Shown: positions 22,346 through 35,210 of the stretch, in pieces
How positions within the stretch are numbered: position 1 is the stretch's first letter
Layout: the number at the start of each line of letters is the position of its first letter
Assembly: GCA_025200525.1 (NCBI GenBank)
Contig: CM045768.1
Coordinates: forward strand, 52,813,177 to 52,877,176
DNA from: Camellia lanceoleosa
Lineage: Eukaryota; Streptophyta; Magnoliopsida; Ericales; Theaceae
Reading direction: 5' to 3'
DNA length: 64,000 bases
The notes under the pieces: model-generated
What the model was told of the DNA's origin: nothing
Database searches by the model: none
What the model saw: the letters and a program-made list of their open reading frames with translations, nothing else
Made by a program: the position numbers and the translations under genes

Positions 22346-23487
22346 TCACACTTTTTTTTTTTAATACAAATTATTATTTTTTTAAAGACTATGTAAATGG
22401 AAAATGTTTGGGACCCCCACTGATGTATTAACCATTGATGTGTTTGATTTTTTTTTTTTTTCTATCTTTGATAGTGACATGAATGATCCAAATTATTTTA
22501 AAAATTGTAAATATTGCGTTTTGTATGGTTTCTATCATTACTGTTATGTAATGATACCTTAAAAATGTCACTAACTTTTTTGTTATCGTTTGCATTAATG
22601 AGTATTCTTAAATTAATAAATACAATAAAATTACTATTTTTTTTTTTTTTTTGTTTATAGATGGGATGAAAATTACCATTCGACATAACAAAATCTAACA
22701 TTAAATAGTGACAAGTTTGTTACAAATCCCAACAGTGTTAAGATTGCATTTAATGACATAAACAGCCTCCACTAGTAGCGGTTATCAAATGGCATGTGGA
22801 TAAATAATTAGATATTATCCAACTCGTCCCATCCCGCCCAGCCCAGTTCGTCCTATAGAAGATGATTTAGGATTTTAGATAAAGGTTTGAAATTCAAGTC
22901 TACTCATGAACTCAGTTTGTACAATCCTGCATGAGTAAATCCAGGAAAATAACATTGTTAAATTCAATACTGTTCCATTAAAATTAATAAAAAAAAAAAA
23001 ATTATTTGGCAACCCATATTATCTTTGTAAATTGTATTTTAAAAAAAATATACAAAACATAATTTGTTAAAATTGAATTTGATAATAACCGGTGATACCT
23101 TCTTAACTCTCAACTTTTTACATATAACATTATCATTGTCATAATTTGTTAATTTTGTGAATTTATATTTTAATTTGATTGTTTTAATAGTATTAATTAA
23201 TTTGATCATATGAATTATTAAAAAAGAAAAAGAAATGTGTAGAATTTAATAATATATGTCTAATAAGAAATATGTAACCTGGTTCAATTTGATTTTGGCC
23301 CATAAAGTTTGACTTAACCAGTGGGATATGATTTTTTTTTTTTTTAATAATAAAGCTTGGCCTGGACCAACCCATCGACTGGTCAAAATTTGAAAAACCC
23401 ATTAATATATGGGACGTCAATACAATAGTTGCGGGCGTCCCATTGATGACCCGTATCCACTATTATAAAAAGTTATGAAAGCAGTAA
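22346..23487. other. AT-rich intergenic DNA
   Basis: No gene. It contains homopolymer T runs and a short segment (22740-22775, TGACATAAACAGCCTCCACT) that resembles 25035-25055. TAA at 23485-23487 is the left target site of MITE-A. Confidence 0.5.
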
Positions 23488-24376
23488 GGGTGTGTTTGAT
23501 TGGGGGGATAAAGGGAGACTATTTACTGTACAGATTATAATCCAGAGGAAGCATTCAATCCAGCGTTTGTTTTTTTTTTAAGTCCGCCGGACATGGAGTC
23601 CGGCCGGACTCCCTATCTCCTATACGGAGGATTATACTATCCTAGGGGGAGTGTGAGACAATTTTGGAGGGATTATTTACTATTGGGATTAGATGGTGAA
23701 ATGACTATTTTGACCATCTACTATTTAATTATGTATTATATTTACTAAAATTCAATAAAATTTAAATGTCTCAATTTAAAAATAAAATAATTTTATTTAA
23801 CTTTTTATTGATGTTTTATTTATTTTTTAAAATAATTTTTTATTGATGTTTTATTTTAAAATTTTGTTTATATTTTATTTAATTGAAAATTTAATTTCAT
23901 TATTTAAATTTTAATCGATGTTTTATTTAATTTCATTGTTTAATTATTATTATTTTTAAAAAAAAATTATTTAAAACTTTAATTAAAAAAATAACATATA
24001 TTTTTATTGATATTTTATTTATTTTATTTTTAAAAAATAAATTTATTTAATTGTGTAAAAAATAAAATAAAATAAATTTTTATTTAATCTAGTTAAAAAT
24101 AATTAAAATATTAAAGATATATTTAATATTACTATTACTTAGTAAATAATTAAAAATGATAAAATAGTCTTTTGTTCATTTATCCTACCCAGTCCGTCCA
24201 ACCAAACATTAGATTCACTAAAAATAATCATTTTCAGACATCTAATTCCATGAGAAAACAAACACAGGATATATATCCAATCCAATCAAATAATTTAGGG
24301 AATTCACAGTTGCAGAATTCAAGTCTGATAGATTATAATCTCCCTTATCCAGTTTGTCTAATCAAAAATATGTCCA
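23488..24376 (+). mobile_element. MITE-A, PIF/Harbinger type, 889 bp
   Basis: Left end GGGTGTGTTTGATTGG, right end CCAGTTTGTCTAATC then AAAAATATGTCCA, an imperfect inverted repeat. TAA flanks both sides (23485-23487, 24377-24379). Internal landmarks are a GTCCGCCGGACATGGAGTCC block near 23580, a long A/T core and AGGATATATATCCAATCC near 24260. The same blocks occur in reverse order and complement in MITE-B. No transposase is present. Confidence 0.75.
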
Positions 24377-25192
24377 TAATGGGAAAATAGAAACATCTCT
24401 AAGTACAACTCTTATGTTGAAAGAGAAATAACTAATTTTTGTATCTAACTAACTGAGTTAGCTTAGTTGGTCACGCATGTGAAGATATGACAAATACAAT
24501 GATTGGCAGTTTTTTACGAGCTGAGCCGAGCTTTGCCTATATGGTGTGTCGATTTTTTTTTTTGTTGAGAAATTACATTTCAGTCCATCTTTCAAAAATA
24601 ATTATAAAATTATGAAAAAAGATTATGATTTTAATTATTAGTATTTATAAAATTTATCATTTATTTGTAATTATTTTTTTCAAAACTCACAGGTTTGATA
24701 TTTCCCCCCCTTTTTCCCCCATTATGAGTGCTCTTCACTATGATTACCTAGATGAAAGGAAATAATCTCTTATCGATTAAAAAGAAATTTTGCCTTTGGC
24801 AAAAAATTGACTCTCTGGCCTTTTGAGTAAGAGTGTACAAAAATATTTAAATAAATTAATCCAATTGATTAATTCAAAAATGTTGATCAACAAAATCAAG
24901 TTGCAAACACAAAAGTTAATTAAATTTTTCATTAATCATTGATATCTACCTATGTGGTTTAATGAGATTCTGCAATGTTACTTATCTTAGTTGTTGAAGT
25001 TTGTTGTGATTGCTAGAAGGATTTTGTTAATGATATAAACAACCTCCAGTATTATAAAAAAAATTGTGAAGATAATAAATATATTTTATTAAAGAATTGT
25101 TTTACTTGAAAAGGACTAAAATACCCTTCTTACCAAAAAAATTATTTATTTATTTTTTATTTTTTATTTTTACACTTTCCTCTTTCTTTTTT

Positions 25193-25226
<34 letters not shown>

Positions 25227-25549
25227 CTTTCATTTTTCACAATTTGCTTTTATCGCTTTATATTATCACTATTTTTTTTTAAAATATCTTTTACAAAAAT
25301 TTACTCATAAATCCCATATGATGGAATCTTAATCCATTTAGTAGAGTTTTCTTATGAACTAATTAGTCCTTTTTATTTTGAAAAATTATATTTATTTGAT
25401 TTGGTACGATTTGAGTTTAAGTAAATGTCATTTTGTAATTCATTTTTCTAATTTCCTGATTGGTTTTTGGGATGGGAATGGAAATGTGAGGTGTGGAAGA
25501 TTCTTTTTTGGAAAATAGGTGGCTGAAGTATTGGTTGTTGCGCATGAAA
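24377..25549. other. AT-rich spacer between the MITE-A/B pair
   Basis: No gene recognised. It contains homopolymer C at 24705-24720 and a long T run at 25185-25222. Nothing else is distinctive. Confidence 0.5.
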
Positions 25550-26155
25550 ATCTACATTTCTATTAATGTAATTTTTTGGTGTTACATTAGAGTGCTATGT
25601 TTGAAAAAAATACACTAATGAGTTTTTGTTTGTTATATTGATTAGAGTTTTACGTTTGAAAAAAATACACTAAGGATTTTTTTAAGAATATTACGTTGTT
25701 ATATTTGAAAAAAGTATATTAAAGAGTTTTTTAGTATATTATATTGAAATGATACGTTTGAAAAAAGTACACTGTGTGTTACATTGATGGACGTGTTACG
25801 TTTGGAAAAAAAAAATACACTAAGGAGCTTTTTTGGAATGTTACATTGTTACGTTTGAGAAAAGTACAGTAAGAAATTTTTTAGGACGTTAGTGTTACAT
25901 TTTTAGAGTATTACATTAAAGTGTTACGTTTGAAAAAAATACACTAAAGAGTTTTTTTTGAAATGTTACATTTAATAATTTCAACATTATAAGAAAATTC
26001 ACTTTTGTCCCTCAACACATAACACGCGTATTTATACTTGGTCCTTTTATGTAATTCAGACTAAAATGGAACATTTGGGTTCATAAGAAAAAAGAGAGAA
26101 TCAAACAATTTATAAGATTACTATTTAAAATTTATTAGTGTTTCACCCTACTTTT
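25550..26155. repeat. TTACGTTTG minisatellite, copy 2
   Basis: About seven degenerate units of TTACGTTTGAAAAAAATACA then CTAAGGAGTTTTTT, followed by the same tail as copy 1 (TTCACTTTTGTCCCTCAAC and TTCATAAGAAAAAAGAGAGA). It lies between the facing MITE-A and MITE-B. 26156-26385 is AT-rich and empty. Confidence 0.7.
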
Positions 26156-26385
26156 AATTATAAAAAAATAAAAAAATAAAAAAAACTTTGATTGATCTAA
26201 TTTATAAAATAGTGATATATATATATATATGGTTCATTAATAAAGCATAGGGTGTATAATGAATGAGTTAGAAATTAGATAAAAAATAATGTTTTAGATT
26301 TATTAATTTGTTAAAAATGTGATCTATCAAAGAAATGAAAAGGGTATTTTGGTCCACTTACGGAAAAATATAAAGAGTATATTTA

Positions 26386-27247
26386 GGGTGTGTTTAATTG
26401 GACGGACTGGATAAAAGAGGATTAGAATCCATCGGAGTTGAATCTTTGGACTATTTGGTTGGATTGGATATGTATCCTGTGTTTGTTTTCTAATAGGATT
26501 AGATATTTGAAAATGACTATTTTTAGTGAATCCAATATTTGGTTGGACGGACTGGATAGAATAAATGAACAAAAGACTATTTTACCATTTTTCAATTGTT
26601 TACTAAGTAATAGTAATATTAAACATATCTTTAATATTTTAATTATTTTTAGCTAGATTAAATAAAAATTTATTTTATTTTATTTTTTACAAAATTAAAT
26701 AAATTTATTTTTTAAAAATTAAATAAATAAAATATATGTTATTTTTTTAATTAAAATTTTAAATAAATTTGTTTTTAAAAATTATGATAATTAAACAATG
26801 AAATTAAATAAAACATCTATTAAAATTTAAAAAATAAAATAAAATAAAATATAAACAAAATTTTAAAATAAACATCAATAAAATATCTATAAAAAATTAT
26901 TTTTAAAAAATTAAATAACTAAATCATCAATAAAAAGTTAAATAAAATTATTTTATTTTTAAATTGAGACATTTAAATTTTATTGAATTTTACTAAATAT
27001 AATACATAATTAAATAGCAGAGGGTCAAAATGGTCATTTTACTTCCTAATCCCAACATTAAATAATCCCTCTAAAATTGTCCCACACCGCCCCTGGGATA
27101 GTATAATCTCCCATATGGGAGATAAGAAGTCCGGTCGGATTTCATGTCCGATAGACTAAAAAAAAACAAACGATGGACTACTCACTCCTTTGGATAAGCA
27201 ATCTGAACAGTGAATAATCCCCCCTAATTTCCCAATCAAATACACCG
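26386..27247 (-). mobile_element. MITE-B, same family as MITE-A, opposite orientation
   Basis: Left end GGGTGTGTTTAATTGGACGG and right end CCCAATCAAATACACCG are inverted. A perfect TTA target duplication lies at 26383-26385 and 27248-27250. It is collinear with MITE-A when reverse-complemented: CCGGTCGGATTTCATGTCCG near 27130 corresponds to the 23580 block. It is 862 bp with no coding region. Confidence 0.8.
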
Positions 27248-28416
27248 TTAGAGCATATGATTAGCATCTATTGTTTTATTTAATTTTTGAGTATTTGCCC
27301 TTACCAAAGACAACAAGAGGATTAGAGTCCATGACCCAAAAGTTACACTAATTAATTAATTAGTTTACAAGTTGGATATTGCTAATTTTCGTTTCCTATT
27401 GGCAACAAGCTGCTATCATTGAAGATCTCTTTTATGCGTATTATTGGTGGATCAAAATTATTACAAAAATATTTTGGAGCTCTAATTTGTGAACTTTAAT
27501 AGTTCTAATATATATATATAGGATCTATTTGATATGATGTTTTGACTTTGTTATTGTTGTTATTTTTTTTTGTTTTTTTATTTTTAAACTTTCCACCTCA
27601 CTATAGCTCAATTAAAACTTTAATTTTAAAGGGTCGTATGATTGTTGAATTCTCAAACATCACTATTATTACTTTAATAGAAGCGAATATACAAAATAGC
27701 TGAGCTTTTATCCCGAGCAATTATGGTTCTAACAAGTTGTTTCAAGTCTGACATTTTTCTCAATTTTATTAGATGTATTATAGTTTCTCCATTAAATCTT
27801 CAAAATTTGGTATGTCAATTTTTTTTTGAAGGTTTAGGTAACAGATTGACATATGTTAATTTGATATAAAAACTCTTCACCCGATATATCAAGTCTATTA
27901 TTTAATTATTTTTAAAAAATAAAATTATTTTATTCGGTAGACTCAATATTTGACATCAATATGGAGCATGTCAAATTTGACATGTTAAGTTTATACCAAT
28001 TGCCAACTTAGAGTTGATAATTGATACCAAAATAAGACTGTTAGAATGCCACATCAGATTTCAAGTATCGGATGGGGTTCTCTTATATGTCTTTTTGTGT
28101 ATATAAAAAACTCATTTTGTTACTATAACGAATTATTTTCAAAATGAGTTGTTAATGAGATGACTATATTTTTATTTTTATTTTTTCCCATCTTACATCA
28201 ACATATTAGTAAGACTATCCAAAATATGGTACTTAAAATTTAATAATTTATTAAATCAATTAGATTAGTTTGTTGATTAAAACTCTTACACTTACGTAAA
28301 AGATTAAGAGTTAAACTCTCTTTAATTGGGTGCCAGTTGATTCCTCTAATTTTTTTTTGAGATCTCTGATCCACTTTAAGAGTTTATAAGATATTCCACA
28401 TATATATATATATATA
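27248..28416. other. AT-rich intergenic DNA
   Basis: No gene, RNA or recognisable element was found. There are several T runs and short AT dinucleotide repeats at about 27508 and 28400-28416. Confidence 0.5.
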
Positions 28417-28460
28417 CTAGCGTATGCTCGCGCCTGAAGGCACGATACAATTAATGATGA
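28417..28460 (-). mobile_element. Probable Helitron 3' end on the minus strand
   Basis: Read on the - strand, CGTGCC-TTCA-GGCGCG forms a hairpin (one G-T pair), followed 10-12 bases later by CTAG (28417-28420) and then T. This is the layout of a Helitron 3' terminus. The body would run toward higher coordinates, but I could not find its 5' TC end, so its extent is unknown. Confidence 0.45.
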
Positions 28461-31400
28461 GATCAAAATTAGAGAAGAATGTATTCAAATTTTTTGTTTT
28501 TTGTTTTGTTTTTCTTTTCTTTTCAAATAGTAGGTAATGAATTCATAGGAATGAGAAAAATTCCTAAATGAAGACATGAAATTTAAATGAAACACTAATT
28601 TATTAGTAACCCAAATAAATTTCAAGAACCCCCAAAATTAGGAACCTCCATGACTCCCAAAATGATGTAAACCAATCATATATTTTTATTTTTTTTCTTT
28701 TCTTCCTGGACCAATCACAGGTGAGTGAGAGTTATAAAATTGTATTTTTTTAAGAATATATAGCATTTTTGATATTTTTAATAAATAAAAAAAATCTTCC
28801 TAGGATAAATTGCACTTCCCCCAAATTGTAATCTCTCAATTTTCTCATCCTTTATCTCATCTTCTCTATTACCTCAGTCTCTCCTCCAAAGACTGTAAAA
28901 CATTAATCTTCTCAACTGTCTCTCTCTCTCTCTCATCGACTGATATCCCCCCAGTTCCTCTCTCTTCTCAAACGAAGACTCTCTGTTTCCTTAAGTCATA
29001 GACGATAATATTAAATTTTTTTTAAAAATAATTGTAAACTAAAAATAGATTGAATAATTTAATTCCCAATAGAACCCAAGCATCATATTAAAGAATATTA
29101 ATGAGTTAACGTTGTGCACTAAAATGCTATGAACAACTGATAAAAAAAATTTTAAAAAAAATCAAATAAAACTATCCATTTGGTTTGCTCAGATGAACAC
29201 ACCATGAAATTGGATGAAGGGACTGGAACAATAAAGCAAGGACCACAACAACATCCATCCAGCAATGTAGCTGAAGAGAGTGAATATCCTCTGTCCAAAA
29301 AAAATAAAAAACAATACGACTATGTAAAAATAAAAATTAAAATAAAAAAATTTAAAAAGCTGAGAGTACATTCGCAGAATCCACCCCTCCTTTAATCCGA
29401 CGGGTCTATGAGCTTTGGATCTGATGAATAAATGGAGAAGATGACCATGGAACTTTTAGGGTATTCTCTACGCTATTTTCACAATTGTTGTGGGTCAAGA
29501 AATTTATCAAAAAAAAGGAAAAATAGAACTTGAAAAATAAAATACATATTCTCACACATAAATAAACACAAACCTAGAGATTACAAACTTTCTGCCAAGT
29601 TTTTGAATTAATTTTTATGAACACAAACACAAATGCAACAGAAATGACAAAATTGGAACTGATATGCACAAACAAAACCGGTAATTTTATCACACTTCAA
29701 ACAACTCAAACCCAAATCCAAACAACTACAAAACCATGGAGAATGTAAATAACAAATCCAAACAACTACTTCCATTTCTCAGAAAAAAAGGGAAAAACAC
29801 AACAGTGACCAAGAAGGAGCCGAAGGATATTCAACCTAAAACATAACCAGACAAAGAACTGATTGAAGACAGAAAAAGGGAAAATTGGAAACCAGTTCAT
29901 ATATATATATATATACTGATTCAAAAATTGGCCCAAAAACTGAAGCTTCAAAGAAGGATTCATGTTCATGTTCATGTTCATATATATTCATGTTCAAAAT
30001 GGAAACCAGTTCATATATATATATGCTACAATTGCATGAAGGATTCATGTGGCAGCAACCAGTTTTAATTCACTTTTGAACTGTCACTGTGTAGATTAAT
30101 TTGATTTGATCTTGTAAACAAATCAGAAACTATTGGTAGAGAGACTCTTTGGTCAATTCTATTTTTAGTTTGGCAGGAGTCAAGACCTACCCATAAAGCT
30201 GCTCAAAGGATTCAGAACCAAATCCTACATAGTAATACTAAATTATATATATTTTTTTAAATATGAAAGATTCCACTGTCATATTTTGAAAAACAAAGGG
30301 CACAATTAACTTTACCCTCAAAGGGTATCCAAGGGATGATTTTTCTCTTCTTCTTCAAGTTGTGCACCAAATCTCTCACTCAGCTCTTTGGGATGATTGT
30401 CTCTATCTTGGACTTTCATGTTTTTTTTGTCACTCCATCTAATTTCATTACATAAATATATTAAGGTGATGAACAACTCATGTTAAATAAATACAACTGC
30501 AATGCAATTAAGCTCCATACCTAGGCTATCAGATGTGTGAGATAAATATTACATGTAACTAAAGAATTAGTCGGACCAAAATCTTAAACACCCTCGTGAG
30601 TTTAAAAATTTGCTAAAGTGTGTTTTTAAAATACATTTTTAAAAATCTAAAATAATTATACGTTCTGCATGAAAATGCGTACAATAAAAAGTGTACATTA
30701 TTTTAAAACTTGAATAGAAAGTTCACATTAGTCTTAGTGAACATTATCATCAAAATTGCTTTTATTTATATTGTAGCCATCAAGTTGTAGAAGGGACTCA
30801 AGTTGTAAAAGGGACTGATAAGGCTTTTATATTAAATTTGCCAAAAAAAAATGCCCTGTTTATGCAATACTTTTTAGTTAAGTTCAACTGATGAAATCCC
30901 ATTCAAACATTTGACATGAAGACCATTATTTTTTCTCTCTGTCCTTTAAAATTCATATATTTATATATTTGTATTTAGTTTTTCCAAGTCTTGCATATAT
31001 CCATGTGAAACAGGTCCATACTCTCACACTATTTAATTTCATTTTTAGAATTTATTTATTTTTAAATTTGACAAAAATAAAACTCAAACAAATATTTTCA
31101 AATTTTTAAAAAAATATTTATGATCCAAAAATAGAAAATCTTAGAAAGTTTTTAGAAAATCTTAAAGCTCAAACTCAATGATTTAACACAAATCAAACTC
31201 TAGCATAGAAACAAAACAAATCTAAAATCTATATAAACAAATCCAACACTCTGTTTTTTTTTTTTTTTTTTTTTTTTGTGAGTGAAGCAAAAAGAAAAAA
31301 AAAAGAAAACAAAAAGAATCACAAATGAAAACTTCTTATTTACAGCAAAGTAAATAAAATCTATTTCAATTAATTTCTAAATCTATTTAATTGATACAAA

Positions 31401-32085
31401 TATATACCCACATTGAAACTTCTCTTCTTCTTTTTCTTTTTCTTTTTCTTTTCTTTGTTTTTTAAGCAAAGAATACAAAATCATGTTCACTGTTATCTCA
31501 CATGTGTAGAGAGTTACATATATACACACATGGAACTACTTATTTGATTTCCAACTAAGAAAAAAATATCCAATTCAATTCATTTTAAATCATTTTACAT
31601 TTAATTTTTTTTCTTTTTTCTAGCAAAGAATACCAAACCCAGTTTAATTGACATCCAAATCTCATATGACCAAACAAATACATATTTCATTTGGTTCAGC
31701 TTTAATTTCCATGTTTGAGTGAAACAAAAAGAAGAAAAAAAAATGTTACAAGCTTTCATTTGGTTCAGTTTATGTTCTCAGAGAAGATAAAAATGTTCTC
31801 AGTTTATGTTCCCAAATTCAGCCTAAAGACCCCAATAAATCCAATAAAAAATTACCGATCATAAAGGAAAAAATAGAAAACCCTTTTCTACAACGGGTAA
31901 TCTAAGTTATTTTCCAAACACAGGTCGATTCATGAAGTCATGTTTTGAAACAAAATTTCAGGTTTTGAAGTCGTGTTTAAAATACAAAGAAAATTTTGTT
32001 TTAAATAGACAAGAATTTGACCCCAAAAAATTGCGATACTTTTTAAGACATAAAAAACTCTAGATAAATAGAGTTAAGTGATTAC
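28461..32085. other. Intergenic DNA, no convincing gene
   Basis: Mostly A/T-rich. A C/T-rich stretch lies at 28800-28995. A short open frame at 29180-29395 (MVCSDEHTMKLDEG) has a coding-like start but decays into lysine/isoleucine runs and is not supported. A reverse-strand stretch near 30315-30440 reads DNHPKELSERFGAQLEEEE before a stop and could be a lost exon. CATGTT/ATATAT repeats occur at 29898-30025. Homopolymer T runs are at 31250-31275. Confidence 0.4.
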
Positions 32086-32483
32086 CAAATCATCTTCCTC
32101 GGGTCTAATCCCTTTGGCAAATCCATCGCGAAGCCTCCGATTCTCCTCCTCAAGAAGAGCACATTGTTCTTGCATAAAACAAAAGTCCGATTTGATCGAC
32201 TTAAGTTCTCTTGCAAGCGAGGTTGCTTTTGTAGCCATCGAAATCGCAAGCTGCAAAAGGTAAACAAATCAAAACCCAATTAACACAACTAAACAAGTAA
32301 CACAATTCTCATCATTTATGCCATAACAGAGAGATCAGACACACATTTTTGGCCTCCTTGAAATTCCCCTCTTCCTTTGGGCTTTTCAAACTTTCTCTTC
32401 AATACTCTCTTGCCTTCTTCACTCTCTTCTTCTTCTTCTTTGGCCTCTTCAACGTCTTCTTCTCTGTTTTCGGCCTTTTCCAT
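32086..32483 (-). CDS. Partial coiled-coil protein gene (two exons visible)
   Basis: I cannot name a function. Exon 1 would start at the ATG at 32483 and is very acidic and charged (MEKAENREEDVEEAKEEEE, then KRVLKRKFEKPK). It would end near 32343 at a GTGTCTG donor. Intron 1 ends in TTTACCTTTTGCAG, a strong acceptor. Exon 2 is 32250-32086 (55 codons): SMATKATSLARELKSIKSD, then CALLEEENRRLRDG, a heptad-like coiled coil, ending at a GTAATC donor. The donor after TGT keeps the frame open; the alternative donor two bases earlier does not, unless exon 1 contains a frameshift. Wording of this kind occurs in plant coiled-coil proteins of unknown role. Downstream exons were not found before 28.4 kb, so the gene may be broken or have a very long intron. 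Confidence 0.5.
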
Positions 32484-33992
32484 TGCACTGTTATATATAT
32501 ATCATTGTGGGTGGTCTGGCCAGATCTCTTGCTAAAGAAGAGAGAGAAGAGCGTATGAAAGAGAAGGGATATCTCTGAAATAAGAGAGGGGGGATTTGGG
32601 CAGAGATGAAAGAGGAGAGAGAAAAAGCAAAGGCCAAATCTGGACCATCCAGAGTGAATAGCAATATTGATCTCAGCCATTGAAATGTCCTTGTAGGATA
32701 AATGAGAATGAGACATTTTTAACCTTTGGATTGAAGCAATCTAATGATTCACATTTTGACACATAGACATTTTCAATTTTGAATTCAAAATCAGCCTTCC
32801 ATTGTTATATAGATATATATATATTTGTTTTTACTGAGCTTTATTAGATTTCTGTATATGTACTTTCTTTTTTTTTTTTTTAGGAAAAATTATTTATAAG
32901 TTCTCTTTAAAAGACTTATTTAATATGAAATCTTATAAATATTCTTTTAAAATTTGAAATCTTATTTAAAGTAGTTTAATTTATTTATATATTATATCTT
33001 ATTTTCTCATTCATCATATCATGTTTTGGAAGACTTTTAGAAAGGACTAGTTTACAGGCAATGACTGTGTAAGTTTTTTTTGCCTTGATTGCGGGATTTC
33101 AGTGCATTTTCAAAATGTTACTTAAATGGATGTAGATATGGTTGATGATATGATAAAGTTTGAGAGTTGTGTATTGATTCCTTCGATAAATTTCGACTCC
33201 AATCAGTTGAGGGAAGAGGTTTTTTTTTTTTTTTTTTTTGTGTGAAGTGTGGTGTTGTTTGTTGAAGTGTAAATTGTTCATCTTTAATAAGGTATTGACA
33301 ATCTGTTACACTCATTGATATGCACACTTTGGCCAATGTTCTGATTAAATGTGTGTATTTGACATTGTGATAGTTGATGCATTTTGATATGTTCAATGTG
33401 TGGGGATGGTGTGTATGGATTCAAAGGTTGGGTTGGTGGATATTTGGTTTTCATTGTTAATTGGATGTCGAATGTGAACCACGTCGTAAGATGGCAATTG
33501 TACATTGAGACCCGGATGATCGTGTTACAATGCATGTACATTTAGGTGTAACGTTAATCCACATACACCATGTAGTGTATGACATCTGTGTATTTGTTCA
33601 GTTGTATATGCGTTTGAATGTGTATCGTGTTTTTGTTGTAATCAGTGTTTACATATATGTCACAGTATGTTATACAAAATTACTGGAGATTTGGGTTTGT
33701 AATTGAATGTAGATTGAATCCTATTGCTTGATGTTGAAGTTACACTGGGTTGGTGATGATGGTGGTTCAATAAATGGGTTGAGTTGGGATGTTACATGTT
33801 ACATTTAGGATGTTATATCATTCATAATTTAATAGTATAGTATTGGAATGTCACGTTGGGTTTAGGATGAGAAGTATATGGGAATATCATGGTGGGTTTA
33901 AGATGTTATATGTTACATTTACGTTGGGTTTGGAATGAGAAGCATATGAGAATATCACATTGGGTTTGATATGTTACATGTTACATTTATGT
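32484..33992. other. Non-coding DNA upstream of the coiled-coil fragment
   Basis: An AT dinucleotide run (TATATATATAAC) lies 9-22 bases before the candidate ATG, too close to be its TATA box if that ATG is used. Otherwise the DNA is T/G-rich with no clear gene. Poly-T at 33221-33239. Confidence 0.4.
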
Positions 33993-34445
33993 TTTGAATT
34001 TCAAATTTCTAACTATATAGATATGACCACAATTTATGATAACATTGGATTTTTCATATATTGTATTGTCATTAATCAAGTTATTTTGAATTTCATAAGC
34101 ATATGAGAATGTCACGTTGGGTTTGGAAATGTCATATTAGGTTTGAGATGTTACATGTTATATTTACAGTTTGAATTTCAAATTTCCAACCATATAGATA
34201 TGATTACAATCTATGGTAACATTAGATTTTTCATATATAATGTTGTTATTAATTAGGTTATTTTAAATTTCAAATTTCTAACTATATAGATATGATCATA
34301 ATCTATGGTAATATTAGATTCCCCATATATGGTATTGCCATTAATTAAGTTATTTTAAATTTCAAATTTCTAACCACATAAATATGATCACAATCTAGGG
34401 TAATATTGGATTTCTCATGTATGATATTATTATTAATCAGGTTAT
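33993..34445. repeat. About 91-bp degenerate tandem repeat, four units
   Basis: Units start near 33993, 34170, 34261 and 34353. Each contains GAATTTCAAATTTCTAAC, ATATAGATATGATCACAATC and GGTAATATTGGATTTTTCAT. The first two are separated by a second repeat type, GCATATGAGAATGTCACGTT, that also occurs at 33940 and 33870. Confidence 0.75.
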
Positions 34446-34664
34446 TAATTAATTAAGATTGGGGTAGACGTGTCCACAATAAAACTACAGGACCAATTGG
34501 TTATAAGTTTGTTCACAGGACCATATCTTGTATAAGTCTTCCAAATATGATTTATAAATAATTTACTCCTTTTTTTATGTATATTTAAAAAATAAAAAAT
34601 AATCATAATTAAAATATGAGCAAAAAAAAGAATCGAAGGATACATGAACAACATTTGTTAATTG

Positions 34665-35210
34665 CTACGAATCACGAGTACGAGTGCGGGTACGGGTACT
34701 AGTACTAGTATGATACGGGTACGTTGACACCGTAAAATCCAAAAAAAAATAAGGTACGAATACGATTTGGTACGTTTATAAAAAAATATTTATTTTTAAT
34801 TTAAAGTAATGCAAAATTAATTAAATAGTTTAATTTGTTAAGATTCAACCTAAAATTAATATTTAATGCAAAAAATAAAGGTATAAATTAAAATTAAATG
34901 TCAATATGTTAAATAATTTAAAAATCATATTTTAATTTTAAAATCATGCTAAGTATAAAACTAAAAATAAAAAAGAAATCTAGTAAAAGGAGTTTTATCT
35001 CTGTAATGGAAGAAAATATTATTTCAACTGAAGTACGATACGACTTAGGTATATACTAGGCACGTCTGGGTACCCCAAAAATTAAGAAAAAAAAATTTAG
35101 ATACGTATCTCATGCACCTAATACGTATATAAAAGTATCATATGAAGTACCATGCGTCGGTAAATATCCGATATAGGTACAACATGTTTTTCAAATTACC
35201 CATACTTCAT
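34665..35210. repeat. TACGGGTACG-rich element, unclassified
   Basis: Left part has ACGAGTACGAGTGCGGGTAC and ACTAGTACTAGTATG. The right part has repeated ATACGTAT/GTACC pieces. It looks like a decayed non-autonomous transposon, but clear terminal repeats and a target duplication were not found. Confidence 0.35.

Noticed and set aside
24450..24500. TTAGCTTAGTTGGTCACGC resembling a tRNA A box (SINE head)
   Set aside because: No B box (GGTTCGANTCC) follows at the right distance and there is no tail or target duplication.
29898..30030. CATGTTCATGTTCATG and ATATAT repeats giving Met-Asn repeats
   Set aside because: Simple-sequence DNA, not a gene or CRISPR-like array.
34665..34740. Regular GTACGGGTAC units considered as a regulatory cluster
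   Set aside because: Better explained as an end of a decayed repeat element; no gene nearby on either side.
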